Part shown: positions 1 to 28,945 of the stretch, piece after piece
Position numbering within the stretch: the stretch's first letter is position 1
How the letters are laid out: every line of letters begins with the position of its first letter
Source of the DNA: Cristatella mucedo
Lineage: Eukaryota > Bryozoa > Phylactolaemata > Cristatellidae
Direction: 5' to 3'
Length of the DNA stretch: 50,000 nt
Assembly: GCA_009760855.2 (NCBI GenBank)
Contig: WPIO01000037.1
Coordinates: 2,342,501 to 2,392,500, forward strand
Position numbers and translations under genes: made by a program
Notes under the pieces: model-generated
Database searches by the model: none
Seen by the model: the letters and a program-made list of their open reading frames with translations, nothing else
What the model was told of the DNA's origin: nothing

Positions 1-1140
1 ACCACTGGAGGTCACTAAAGACACCACTGGAGGTCACGTCTTTCATTTTCAGTTATGGAGAAGATGTACTTCCTGATTTGAGAGTTGCCTCGCAAGTTCC
101 TCTCACCATAGCTGTCTGTATCAGTTGGCAGTTGTGAACGTTCGTTTGGCAAGCTGGAGACAATCCTGTTTTATCTGAGAGCTTCAATGATGAAATATCA
201 GATCTCTGATTTAGCCTCGTTAAGTATATTGAAAGAAACACTGGAAAATATTGACTTTCAAACTGTAATAGATCAGTTTGCCACATTCAAGGCCAGAACA
301 ATTTACCAAAGTTAAAGCTGTGATTACTACCTTGTACCTGTACTACAGTAAATAACACTTTCTCGACTCGATGTGCCTGCTAGCGTGTGCTTTTTGCATT
401 TCTTCTGAGGTGAAGCTATTTTGCAGCGATTTTTGACCAGGGGATGGGCGCCATTTGTAGCTTTGACCCCGGGCGCCGAAAGGTTTAACCACGCCTCGGC
501 AGGCTCGGGGTAGCTTCGAGCACGCTGAACGCGCCATCCTCTCTGCTATCGCTCGCACACGGACGCAAGGACGCACTCGTAGTGTGAACGCGGACACATT
601 CAGTTTGCCGCGCGAGCACAGCAGATCTGCGACAGCCCAAGGCGCGTTCTCGGCGTTCATTGGTAAGCTCGCGCACAAAAAGTGCGGATCGGTTCTAGAC
701 CGCGCTCACGCGCGCGCAGAGAATCTTGTTGATTCCTGAAAATACGCAGCGTTATCCGAGGGCCGCTGTCGCGGACGGGTATTGAACTTTACACGAACTA
801 ACGAAGTTACATAAACCGTAGCAATTCTCAATGGGTCGATATTGAAGACGCCGTTAACGTCGGACTTTAGTCGGACAAGTGTCATCCAACGATGAATGTT
901 CACGTTCGGACACGGACGGCCTCTATGTCACCCGATTCTCTTCTGAGGCCTGCCACCAGCTAATTTTTAGTTTTCGCTAGACCCGTGCACGAATCTTGTT
1001 TTTTTTTACATAAAGTTTTCTTTTAGCACAGAGCGCGACAATAACTGCTTAAGAATCCCGCCTATTTTTATGAGAACGCCAAAGATCAAATCAATTTTTT
1101 ATGATGTTTTTAGGAAAGCGATAAATATATAAATGTGTAA
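1..1140. other. Upstream flank without a recognised gene
   Basis: I see no coding exon here. The part from about 440 to 720 is rich in CG dinucleotides and could be a promoter-associated or unmethylated segment, but no TATA, initiator or exon can be fixed. Short open frames on the minus strand at 343-903 have no recognisable motif and are probably chance frames in GC-rich DNA. Confidence 0.4.
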
Positions 1141-1260
1141 TTTATATGCATACCACCCCAAGAGAACTTCATCCCAGTCCAGGTGCTTCATATATACTGC
1201 TGGGCTCGCGCCCACGGCGTAGGCCGTCAAAGGCGCTAAAACGCAGCGCCAAACCATGGA
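1141..1260 (-). mobile_element. tRNA-derived SINE, family 1 (degenerate copy)
   Basis: Read on the minus strand, this has a degenerate tRNA-like head and a B-box-like GCGCGAGCCCA. The family tail follows: a motif near AAGCACCTGGACTGGG, then GAAGTTCTCTTGGGG. It lies about 600 bp upstream of the KDM1A start codon. The tail matches the copies at 24.9, 28.8, 30.0, 36.6 and 47.4 kb. Confidence 0.6.
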
Positions 1261-1303
1261 GCGCAGATTGCTAATTTATTCTCTCGCAGCTAGCTGTTAT
1301 GTT

Positions 1304-1441
1304 AATAATAATAATAATAATATATTTGCACGGCGCCCTCAGAGAACTTGACCTGTTTCTAGGCACTTTCCAGCTGCCAAGCGCCTGTATAGAAATTAAG
1401 TTCCTGGGGTTCTATAAGAATGGCACTTGATTATTATTATT
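1304..1441. mobile_element. Head-to-head pair of LINE/SINE 3' tails
   Basis: An (AAT)n run leads into a minus-strand LINE tail (cgccctcagagaacttgacc, up to about 1376). A plus-strand tail follows at once (gcgcctgtatagaaattaag) and ends in (TTA)n. The two tails are in opposite orientation with almost nothing between them. They could come from two independent insertions or one inverted duplication. Confidence 0.6.
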
Positions 1442-1848
1442 AAAATTAGCTGATCTGACAAGCGACTCGCCAAAGGAATGGCCAGCAGCGATGCGTGAGG
1501 CACGCCGGAGGGGAAACCCTCGGTCACGTGCCTCTCTACTTGCGGTATACGGTCACGAGTATATATCCGCGAGCTAACCCCAGGCAGCTCGGGCTGGGCG
1601 ACAGGGTGCGGGGCGTCTCAGCTCCGCGCATGAGCTCTTGAATGAATGTCGATAAAATATTGCATCAAAACGCAATTTTATAATTCTATTAGCTTCCAGA
1701 TGCGAGACTCAGTAAGTGAACGGAAAGCGATCGAGCTAGCAGCTGTGCTATGGCTGCACACCACCGCGCTTTTGTGTGCACCCGTGTGTGTATGTGTGGA
1801 CCGCGGCCGCACGTAGGTGACGGTCCCCGCCGGCTTCCCAGGTGCTGA

Positions 1849-1870
1849 ATGTGCCGAAGATTGCCCCGAG

Positions 1871-1890
<20 letters not shown>
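1849..1890 (+). other. Small upstream ORF overlapping the KDM1A start
   Basis: An ATG at 1849 opens a 13-codon frame that ends at TAA 1888-1890. It overlaps the KDM1A ATG at 1871 in another frame. If the transcript starts upstream of 1849, ribosomes meet this ATG first. The 5' end of the transcript is not known. A CAG at about 1840 could also be a 5'-UTR splice acceptor, so this remains a possibility only. Confidence 0.35.
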
Positions 1891-19621
<17,731 letters not shown>

Positions 19622-20167
19622 CTGCTGCCGAGTTTTTCCCCCTCCCTCCGCGACTGTTTCGCGGGCCGGTGCTGCTGCGTCGGGCAGAGCTGTTCCTTTC
19701 GTTGTTTAAGTTACTTCTCGGCTCCCGTGCGGGCGAGCAGACCACTTTCATTTTCGTTGCTTGGCAACTTGGTTGCCCTGAATGCTTTTGTTTGCACGCA
19801 AGAGCAGAGCCTAATGTTCGGTTCGCTAATGAAGATCGGGTTGATGCTGCTGCTGCTGCGCGTCTCTTGAGCGCTCGGCCGACGCTCAGACCACGTGCTC
19901 TGCAGACGGCTGCTGTTCGTGCACCCGGTGCTGGCCAGCCAGTCTGCGAGCGACGCTCTGCAGGCTGTTGCGTCGTCGCTGTCTCGTTGCACTCGTCCAG
20001 CTGACCATTGGACGGTACGAGCTGCCTCGGGTGCCTGCCGGTCTTGGCCGACGGACCACTGGCGAAGGTCACGACTCCTCCTCCTCCTCCTCCTCCTTCT
20101 CCTCCCCCGTGATGTGTGGGCCAGGAGTTTTCTAGCCATCTGTAACCGTGTTGTTGTTTTTGTTGCC

Positions 20168-20173
20168 AATAAA
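20168..20173 (+). terminator. KDM1A: Poly(A) signal AATAAA of KDM1A
   Basis: A canonical AATAAA lies 547 bp after the stop codon. It is preceded by a GT/T-rich stretch and would give a 3'-UTR of about 570 nt. Confidence 0.75.
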
Positions 20174-20199
20174 TAACGAGCTGCCCTTAAGGCGATTAT

Positions 20200-21120
20200 G
20201 AGTATCCGGTGAATGTGTTCCGGGTCGCCACTCGGCCCCCCCCCCCGAAGGATGCTCGGCATCTGCAAAGGTCATCTACCGAAAGTCACCGGCGCATCCG
20301 ATAGGCTGCGTCGCATGCTGCGCCAGCTTGGGCGGGCTTGGCAGAGGCAGTGTGATTCGGTCATTTGCCGTTCACCGAGTAGGAATTGGTAGCATGCCAC
20401 AGCCGCGCCGCCGAGTGCTCAGATTCGTGTAGGTAAAGCGGATGAGCGAGAGTTGACCGGTAACGACAACTCCCGAATTGTGCAGCATGCGAAAGATGGT
20501 TTTCGCCGGGCATGCAGCAGCAGCGCAGCTCTCAGCGTGGCCGAATGTCCGTCTAAGTGTGCGGTGTATCTTCGCAGTCCATGGCGAAATCGTCCTTGCA
20601 ATCGAAATTGTCCTCCCTGGCTCCCTGGCCGTTGCACTGCCATGCGTGAAATTCTGCCCCAAGGTTTACCTCGACCGTAGCATCGCCTAGCCGACAAGTA
20701 AAGGGTAGGGAATGCCGAGAGCAGAGGATACTGGCAAATTAAACCGTGGGATGATAAAATGTGATTGAACTGGAGTATGGTTGCACGCCGAGGCCGATGC
20801 GTTTGGAGCCATATCGTGCATAGATAGTGTACGCAAGGTCATTTCAAAATTGGTTGAATAAGCGCTCTGCAGTGTGCAGTTACGAAGTACGTGCTTTGAT
20901 CTTGCTTGCTTCATTCGTTAATTCCTTATAGCTTCGTTATTGGACCCGATATCATTGGAATGGTTTTAAGCAGTATGGTGGCAAGCAGCATTTGCCTGCT
21001 ATCGCCGACAACCTGCTTAAATTTGACTCGACCCTGTCAAAGTCATACTTTGATGTTAAACGTCGAGGCAACTTAAGCTGACTTGTCGAAGTCCTGAGGC
21101 CTGCTTATGGAGCTAATCAA
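20200..21120. other. Intergenic DNA without a recognised feature
   Basis: Between the KDM1A poly(A) signal and the next simple repeat I see only short overlapping open frames with no motif. A run of nine C occurs near 20238. Confidence 0.5.
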
Positions 21121-21127
21121 CTTCAGT

Positions 21128-21128
<1 letters not shown>

Positions 21129-21195
<67 letters not shown>

Positions 21196-21206
21196 TAGAT
21201 AGATAT
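21129..21206. repeat. (AT)n(AG)n(AT-AG) compound microsatellite
   Basis: An AT run passes into an AG run and then into GATA-type units. It is a simple sequence tract with no gene. Confidence 0.95.
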
Positions 21207-21534
21207 ATAACTTAAGTTGATAAACCTTAAGTTGATTATAACTTAAGTTGTATGCTTGAACCATAATTGCACCTAGAAAGTAGTTAATAGTTGTATGCTC
21301 AACAACCACAAGAAATCGTGTGCTGGTAACTGATATAGCATGCAGTTCCATAAACCGAATTCTTTTCTAGCACACATTAAAGTGCTGAGACAAAGGCCTT
21401 TCCCTTAGGTTACTTGACAAATGTGTTATTATGGTTATTATTGACTGAAGATGGCAACTCGCATTGCTACTGCATCGACAGGACAGGGAATTAGGATAAT
21501 GTTCAATAAGAAAGGATAGGATTGACAGATCCTG

Positions 21535-21835
21535 CAAGAAAGGCAGAACATAGAATAGGGCAGAGAAAGGCAGAGCATGGAACAAGGCAGAGAAAGGCCG
21601 AGCATGGAACAAGGCAGAGAAAGGCAGTGCATGGAACAAGGCAGAGAAAGGCAGTGCATGGAACAAGGCAGTGCATGGAACAAGGCAGAGAAAGGCAGTG
21701 CATGGAACAAGGCAGAACATGGAACAAGGCAGAGGAAGGCAGAGCAGGGAATACGGCAGAGAAAGGCAGAGCATGGAACAAGGCAGAGAAAGGCAGAGCA
21801 TGGAACAAGGCAGAGCATGGAGCGATGCAGCGAAA
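21535..21835 (+). repeat. 27-bp minisatellite with 17-bp short units
   Basis: The tandem unit is about 27 bp (tgcatggaacaaggcagaga plus aaggcag). Some units lack a 10-bp piece and are 17 bp long. Because 27 is divisible by three, several frames stay open for long stretches on both strands. The short units shift the frame, which argues against a coding role. Confidence 0.9.
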
Positions 21836-22693
21836 GACACATGATAGCAAGAGCAGCTGTGTGATCCGTTCGGTGAAGCTTGGCCCAGAATGCAGTAGCA
21901 CCAGATTCCGCGGGAATGTTGCAGCATATAATCTTATAAGTTATAGTTGTTGTGCACACTTTCATCTTCTCCTTGTGCATGATCTACCTGCTCCTAAGCC
22001 TCCTGCCGAGTGGAGCTGCACAAACCAGGGTATCTCAACCGTGTTTGCAAATGCTGCGAACAATGCAATTCAAACAAAAAAGAAATTACATGTCGCCTGC
22101 TTCAGCGGCCACGTTTACACGTCAACAGACGAGCCTTAGCCACTGTAACAAGAATTTTTCAAGTAATTTCTACAGTATACCGGAGCAGCAGAGTACAGGC
22201 TTGTGTCGCCAACGGTCTTTATGCAGCGAAATACATTGTCCTTACAGGACCTGGGGACACGAGATCGATGAAGGCGGTGCAGCAGTTCAGCTAGATATGA
22301 AGGAGCCAAGCCCTGGCGGGCCTTGCGGGTCTGAGTAGAAACTTTGCTCTGTATCCGTTGGTCAACCGGCAGTCACCCAAGCTCTTTCAGCAAAGGACAT
22401 ACATGATCAAATCTCTTGGATTTGTAAACTAGCCTTGCAGCCATATTCATCGCTAGCTGCAGTGGCCTTGCTATAGCAGGCATGCGTTCGCATCGCATTA
22501 CTTAAGACAGCGGCCTAGTGTGGATCTTTGTAAGATCTTGTTCAATAACGATACCAGACGGCTCAGTCAAATATTCACGTAAGCAAAAGGTTGGTAGCTC
22601 ACTTTCCAATCCATCCAGGGCCGAATGATGCATCAAAGTGAATTGCACCCTCTTTCTCTCTCTCTCTTTCTTTCTATATATTTCTCTCTTTAG

Positions 22694-23470
22694 TAATAAT
22701 AATACATTTGATATAACGTCCTCAGCAGAGAACGCGATCTCTTTTTAGGCACTGTACTTTTGCTGCAAAGGAAGCACGATTGAACTGTTAGTGGTAGCAT
22801 GCTCAATAAACAACATCGACATAAACAACATGAATAACATGGTTAGGGGTGACATGTACAGGGTCTGTATGCAAGTGTGGTTAGTGCCAGCTGCACAGTG
22901 TCAGCATGCATAAGCATATAAAGGACGAATCATAGGGACCCACTAAATGCTGTGATAAATAGATCCATTTTTGGTTTCTTTTTAAATGTGGTCAGGTCAG
23001 GAGATGCCGTGATGCAAGTCGGAAGTGAGTTCCATTCTTTCGGAGCATACGAACTAAAGGCACGGTCTCCGAAGGATTTGAGAATTATGCGAGGTATGGA
23101 TTGACAGTTATATTCCGAAAAGCATGTGGTACGATGCTTAGCCTGGTGGGGCAGTAGACCTGATAGGTAGGCTGGAATCAAAGAATGAAGGGACAGGTCG
23201 GCGAGAAGTGATGAGGTGTGGCAAATTTGATGCTCACGGCAGGCAAGCCTAGCTGCAGAGTTTTGCACCAGCTATAAGCACTTGAGTCCGCAGGCCGGTG
23301 GACCAGCAAGCAGTGAGTTGCAGAAGTCAAGACGGGATGTCACAAATGCATGGACCAATTTAAATGTGGTATCCCTGTCTGAAGAAGTCCGAATTTTAGC
23401 AACGTTATGTAGCTGAAAGTAGGCAGACTTGACTTGTATTATTATTGTTATTATTATTATTATTATTGTT
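22694..23470 (-). mobile_element. L2/CR1-like LINE, best-preserved 3' copy with RT C-terminus
   Basis: On the minus strand, a decayed reverse-transcriptase end is followed by a 3'-UTR and a tail with (ATT)n. Visible motifs are LVHAFVTSRLDFCNSLLAG, PAYLSGLLPHQAKH, LKSFGDRAFSSYAPKEWNSL and PDLTTFKKK. These match the C-terminal region of L2/CR1-type non-LTR retrotransposon ORF2. A frameshift separates the first motif from the rest. The copy is truncated upstream at an (ATT)n tract (23438-23470). Confidence 0.9.
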
Positions 23471-23880
23471 AAGTGAACGAATATCGCCTTCCCCCACCAA
23501 GAATAAATACCACCAGTAGTAACCAAAGATCAGGAAATCACTACCACGCCACCATAGGTAGCCGGGGCGCTACCCCACCCACCCCACCAAGCCAAGGTCA
23601 AGGACACGGCTTACTCGCGTGGGAGAGGTGGGACGGCCGCTGCGATAGCTCGAATCCGAAAGAGCTTACTTCCACACTGATGACCACGATTAGCTTATAG
23701 AAGAAGTTGACTATTTCTCATACCGTCTCATCGCCAGCAGGCAAGGCCTACTAGTGGATGGAAACATGCAGGCCAGCCATGGGCTGCCGCACCTACATAG
23801 CAGTAGCAGCTATCGAAGGCACGGGCATCCATTGGCCGGCAGAGATTGCAGCACCCAATAGCGATGTTCCCAATCGCATT

Positions 23881-24140
23881 CATGCCGAAGGGCGCCAACC
23901 AATCCGAGCAAAATGCAGGTGCGCTGACGACCAGTGCGCAGCTACGTGTTGCAGCCAGCCAATCCGAGCAGAATGCAGGTGCGCAAACGACCAGTGCGCA
24001 GCTACGTGTTGCAGCTAGCCAATCCTGGCAAAATGCAGGTGATAAGACGACCAGTGAGCAGCTACGTGTTGCAGCGAGCCAATCCTAGCAAAGTGCAGGT
24101 GCGCAGACGACCACGGCGCAGCTGCGTGTTGTGGCGACCG
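23881..24140 (+). repeat. 60-bp minisatellite, about 4 copies
   Basis: Four units of exactly 60 bp start with aatccgagca or aatcctagca at 23901, 23961, 24021 and 24081. Being 20 codons long, the repeat stays open in frame and reads as a 20-residue repeat (QSEQNAGALTTSAQLRVAAS in one frame). No gene context was found, and no other frame is better supported. Confidence 0.92.
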
Positions 24141-24489
24141 GCTCTGCCGTGCCCGCCGAGAGCAGACGACCTGAGAGCGCTGCTTGTATGGATCTGCCAA
24201 CAGCCCAAGAGTGGCTTAGTTACTCATGCTGGCTGGAGCACGGGCGGCGGCTGCGTATGCTGACGACCATAGCGCTGCGTCGTTGGCTGTGAGCCAGTAA
24301 ATTCTTCACTGCAGCTGCTGTAGCTGCAGCAGCTGCAGGAGGCCACTTACTTCGTGCTTCGATGGCGTGCCGTGCCGGCGTAATGCGTTCATGCCACACT
24401 CCCTTCGCACCAGTTAACCTCACCACGGCTGCTAGCCGTAGGGGGCGGTGCTGACTATATATCTCGCTGCCACGGGCAGTGGAGCAAAG

Positions 24490-24496
<7 letters not shown>

Positions 24497-24533
<37 letters not shown>
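24497..24533 (+). repeat. (GA)n microsatellite
   Basis: A short pure GA run in intergenic sequence. Confidence 0.95.
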
Positions 24534-24538
<5 letters not shown>

Positions 24539-24881
24539 TCGAGGCCAGCTTTTGCTGGCTCCTGGATCAAGCTGTGCACCGGACCATGCTATAGGCAGGG
24601 CTGTAGGGCCAGGGGTCGGTATGTCCGGCCGGAGCAGCAGTGCCAGCCTCCACCTACACTGCCCCCTATTCATCCATCGCTAACTCGACGTTACCGCATC
24701 GCTGGATCGTTGCAAGCGCATGCCCGTTGATGCGTGAGTTTTCTCAGCCCGGTGAGCTTCAGCGCGCTTGGCAGATTCAAGCTGCCAGTTTCAATGGCCA
24801 GCGCCACCGCTAGCGAAACTCGACAGTTGGCCGAATATCGAGTCTCGTGACCTGATGTGACCTAGGTATTCCTTGGCCACC

Positions 24882-25015
24882 GTTAACCCAGTGGTTATGG
24901 TGCTAGCCCAGACCATGGTCTGGCCGAGGTCGTCGGCTCGAGCCCCGGTGGCATATGTGAAGCACCTGAATAGAGATTAAGTTCTCTTAGGGTGCTATAC
25001 ATATGAATTATGTTT
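24882..25015 (+). mobile_element. tRNA-derived SINE, family 1
   Basis: The A-box-like region is 'aacccagtggttatgg'. The B-box-like region is GGCTCGAGCCCC. The tail reads agcacctgaatagagattaa and then gttctcttagggtgctatac. This is one of the cleanest copies. Confidence 0.88.
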
Positions 25016-25489
25016 TAATGTCAGTGCGAGCGTTGCTTTGGAAACCTGAAAAAGAGTTGGCATCGCAAAGTCTCAAGTGACACTTTAAAAAAATGCTGGG
25101 TGGGCACACCTGCAAAGGAATGTATGGGATCTGTGGCACATTCGGAAAAAAGCGCCTCGCTCAATTTGAAAGTAACCACGATCCGCCAAGCTAGGTAAAT
25201 ACTTGGAAGTGGGTTTGGCGCAGGTGCTAGGCAATCAACGTAAGCTCGGTATAAGCACGGCAATGTGAGGTCACGTGAGGCAGTGTACTCTTCGGGCTAA
25301 CTAACGGTTTAATAATATCTATTAAAGTACCGGTGTTTAAGTTCTCCAGGTAGCCTCGTCACAAAGAAATGGCAGTCACCAGAGTTAAGAGATCCAAGCC
25401 TCGCTGCACCTGCTGGGTCTCTATCGGTTGAAATGTTGAGTCCTGGGCCAAGAATGCTTCATAGCTCATTCAGCCGACTTGCTGCTAAC

Positions 25490-25806
25490 CCTTGCTCGTT
25501 TGAGTCTGCAACCATGACAACGTTTAAAAAAAGAAGCTAAAAACATGTCTATTTGTCACAGCATTTAGTGGGCCCTTATGATTCGTCCTTTGCGTACTTA
25601 TGCGTGCTAATACTGTGCATGATGCCACTAACCATCTTTGCATGCTAACCGTGTGCATGTCATCTCTAACAATTTAATCCTTGTTGGGATTGTGCATGGT
25701 ATTCCTAACCATACGATCAGGCTGGCTTTCTTTACAGCATATGTAAAGTGCCTGGAGAGAAATCACGTTCTCTGACGGTGCTATGCAAATGTATTATTAT
25801 TATCGC
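25490..25806 (+). mobile_element. L2/CR1-like LINE 3' fragment, plus orientation
   Basis: The end of the RT frame and the 3'-UTR motifs (tttagtgggcccttatgatt, gcatgctaaccgtgtgcatg) lead to the tail aaagtgcctggagagaaatc and then a TTATTATTAT end. Confidence 0.85.
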
Positions 25807-26480
25807 CATCATTATCATTATCCTCTCCCCAACTCCTGTGAGTTGCTTTTGGGTGGAGGCCGACAGGAAGTTGCTAGGTCGGCGATCTACACAAGGTATG
25901 CATTTGCTTGGGCCTGAGAGCTGCAGCCTTCACGGGCGGGAACACAGCAAACAATCGAATGCACTGCACTCTGTACTTTGAACGTGCCACGATTCTCTAT
26001 TGCGGCTGCACTGAGCGAACGGTGCGGCAGTCACTGACAACGCCAGGGAATACCGGCGATTAATGCCCTCCGTTAAACTAAGATGCAGCAAAGGTCTTAT
26101 GGCGACGAAAGCAGATGCAGTGTTTCGCTGGTCGTTTCTAAAAAGAGACAGTCTGAAGTCTGGAGAAAATAGAGCAGAAGCGTAAACCGGCCGCAGGTCC
26201 AAGATACCACGGTTAATGGTGCAGAAACCGTGACGCTGGTCAACCCTGAATGAACAACTATGGTGCCAGCACACAGCTCGGCTTGTTTTTCGGTATTAGT
26301 GCTTCACAGAAGTACATTGGCCAGAAGTAAAAACCGAACGAAGCTGCGCACAATCGCCTCTCCAGCTCCTGCAATTGGAATTTACTTCAAAGTTTAATCT
26401 GTATCCAAGTCCCCCGGTCCCCCGCCCCCTGTTCATTACAACCATCACCGGCCGGTCGCACCTGCTTAAATAAATTTGAA
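25807..26480. other. Intergenic DNA without a recognised feature
   Basis: No gene or repeat family is recognised here. Short overlapping frames carry no motif. Confidence 0.5.
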
Positions 26481-26482
26481 TT

Positions 26483-26665
26483 AAATACTAGCTGGTTTAG
26501 CAGCCTCTTTTTTGTGTAGCAACAGAAGAGACTTTACGGCTATCACCACCGCTTGCAGTGGCGATATAGGATCGCCCACCGCAGGATTCGAACCCACGAC
26601 ATCGGGACCGAGGTCGTGAAAAGCAACCACCTTACTTCCGGCATATGGCCGCGACAGTTCGAACA
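26483..26665 (-). mobile_element. tRNA-derived SINE, family 2
   Basis: On the minus strand, the B-box-like GGGTTCGAATCCTG, the body caagcggtggtgatagccgt and the tail with 'gctaaaccagctagt' match the family. Confidence 0.88.
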
Positions 26666-26669
26666 TGGG

Positions 26670-28790
26670 TCCTTTACCGCGTGCCTGATTTTTTGCGGTG
26701 TCCCATGTAAGCTTAAGAGTGTGCGCTTTTTTTTATGACAGCCAGTGCTCATCATGTTGAATCTATTATCGATGACCAATTCTATAGCTCCGTGTTTGCT
26801 GTCTCTTCGTGGAGTTTCAGCAGCAGCGAAAAGGCCTGAAGGTGGATAGAAATGCCACTGTGGAAAGGTTGGTCAGATCTCCATCCGTCTAGAAGGAGCC
26901 TACCATTTACCTGTGTAGTGCTTTTGCTTCTTTGAAGCAGCCAATTGAGTCTAAAGCTCGATTGCAAATGGTCCTTGATAGGTCAGTGAAAAAATTCTTT
27001 TATACAGACAGAACTTTACAGGATCGAGGTGTGTCAAGCCTGGTCTTCCTTCGTCTAGATAGAATAATTCAGGAGAGTTTGTCACTTGATATGGAAGTAC
27101 AAATAAACTTGTAATGCTATTTGGTCAGCATGCTGTGCTTCCTTGGATACGAAGGCATTTCATCGGCATTTAATGTCACACTAATTTAAGCAGTAATCGT
27201 CATCGTAATCTTCATACTGGTTTGCCTAATACAATGAACGACACGAGGACTTGGAAGTGTAGGCCTTGAGCTGTCTTACTCACCGTAGTTGCGGTGCGAC
27301 TCAAAATCCACTTCAATCGACGGAAGAAGTGCTCGATATGATCATAACAGTACGTCATTGATTAACGTTCCAAGAGAACTAAGAGCCAGCATACAAGGCT
27401 TCAGCCAATGGCTTCTGCTTCTGCCTATTGTTTCTATGCGATGAAGATAAATGCTGCACGCCGTGCAGAATGCAGAAAAGTGCAGAACGCTGCGCTGCCT
27501 ATTGAAAGATGCTCGCAAGTTGGCATTTGATGGCAGCGGACACATAAACTCCGATAGGTCTACTGAGCACGAGTGTCAAGATGGAAGTTCCTTTTTTTCT
27601 ACATGGGCATCGGGCAATGCATGGTAGCACTGTCCCATCATTATTGAACGTTTTGTGATAAAAAAAAAGGAGGCGGCGAGCGTGTCGGCTTTGGACACCG
27701 GAAATGCTCGAGCACTAGCGAGGCTTGGAGCTCGAGCTGTCCCGTTTTGTACCGGCGATCGATCGATGGGTGCGACACTCCAAGACGGTTACCAAGGCAT
27801 GAACATGTGCAAGTTCTTTGGAAATTGAATCCTGGAAAACCCCAGCAATTTGAAGGGATTATTCCTGCGGCCTTAAAGTTTCGGGTTCCTCCCTACACAT
27901 GACACCAGCTGCATATGTGAGTGTGCATGGGCGCGAACGTGCTCTCGCGTGTGTCTGTGAGTGTGCACGCTCTCGTGCGTGCGTGAATTCAATCGTATAA
28001 GTCTGTATAGCTCAAAAAGATCTGCTTCAGCATGTCAGAGAATCTGGAGAATATGACCAACAGGATCGGCATAGCTGGTGCGCCCAGTGAAATGAAGGAT
28101 TATATAAAAGCTGGAATGAACATTCAATGCAGGCTCGTGATCAATTGCTTGGAGCTCAAAATCAAGTTCGCTATCAGCCATGGAGTAGTACTGGTTTCGG
28201 ATTCATTTGTTTACATAGCGTCGCAGGATTCAGAACGCGAGCACCGGGGTGAGCCGAGAATGACCCGAGCCAATGGGACTCAATGAGGCGCTCAAAAGGG
28301 AGTTCAATGAGGCACTCGGTGAGCTGCTCAACAAGAGGCTCGGTGAGAAGCTCAACGGCGTGGTCAGTGTGGTGCTAAATGAGGTGCATGTGCCGCTCGT
28401 GTAGTGGGTGAGGTACCTGTGTCTCATAGACCCAGCGGTGAAGAGCACTGCACGGCCCCAGGCCGCAAGTCGGCGCCCGACCCCCACTCGCTGCCACGGC
28501 AATCGAAGCCGCTGCAGGCACCTGTGCGGCCGTGGCACGGCTGAGTCCACTGCATGCGATGCAAGCTGCGGTCCAAACGGCTGGGGTCTCGCATGTGACA
28601 GCAGCTGAGACCGACCAACAGTAAGTCGAAGCTCGCAGAGCAGGACACCGCCTGCCTCCGAGTAGGTAGACCTCCTCCCCCTCCGGGGCACTCGGTTGGG
28701 TCACGGAGTGTCTCCTCAGGGAGGCCAACCGCAACAGTGGTGTTCCATAGAGCAGATCGTCACGAAGAGGGATGCGAGCGAAACTCGGCC
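26670..28790. other. Intergenic DNA without a recognised gene
   Basis: An 84-codon frame at 28032-28286 begins with a true ATG but shows no recognisable domain, and no splice or poly(A) context supports it. TG/CG-rich patches occur near 27930-27990. Nothing else was identified. Confidence 0.45.
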
Positions 28791-28799
28791 ATGTGAAAG

Positions 28800-28945
28800 C
28801 GCTGGTTTGGCACAGTGATTAAGGTGCTCACCCCTACCAAGATTTGGCCGAGGTCGTGGGCTCGAGTTTCGTGGCATATGTGAAGCACCTGAATCAGAGA
28901 CCAAGTTCTCGTGGGGCGCAACTCAAATGAATTATATATTGATAT
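28800..28945 (+). mobile_element. tRNA-derived SINE, family 1
   Basis: The head 'tttggcacagtgattaagg' and the B-box-like GGGCTCGAGTTTC are followed by the tail agcacctgaatcagagacca. Several substitutions show an older copy. Confidence 0.82.

Noticed and set aside
22694-23470. A functional, intact LINE reverse transcriptase
   Set aside because: Only the C-terminal motifs remain. Frameshifts separate them, and the copy is truncated at its 5' end.
23881-24140. CRISPR-like array
   Set aside because: The whole 60-bp unit repeats head to tail with no unique spacers, and the DNA is animal.
24882-24960. tRNA genes, suggested by A-box and B-box matches here and at several other places
   Set aside because: The cloverleaf is not complete, and each match continues into the same SINE body and tail, so these are SINE heads.
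28032-28286. 84-codon frame starting with ATG
   Set aside because: It has no domain, neighbouring exon or poly(A) signal. It could be a fragment of an unknown element, but it cannot be supported.
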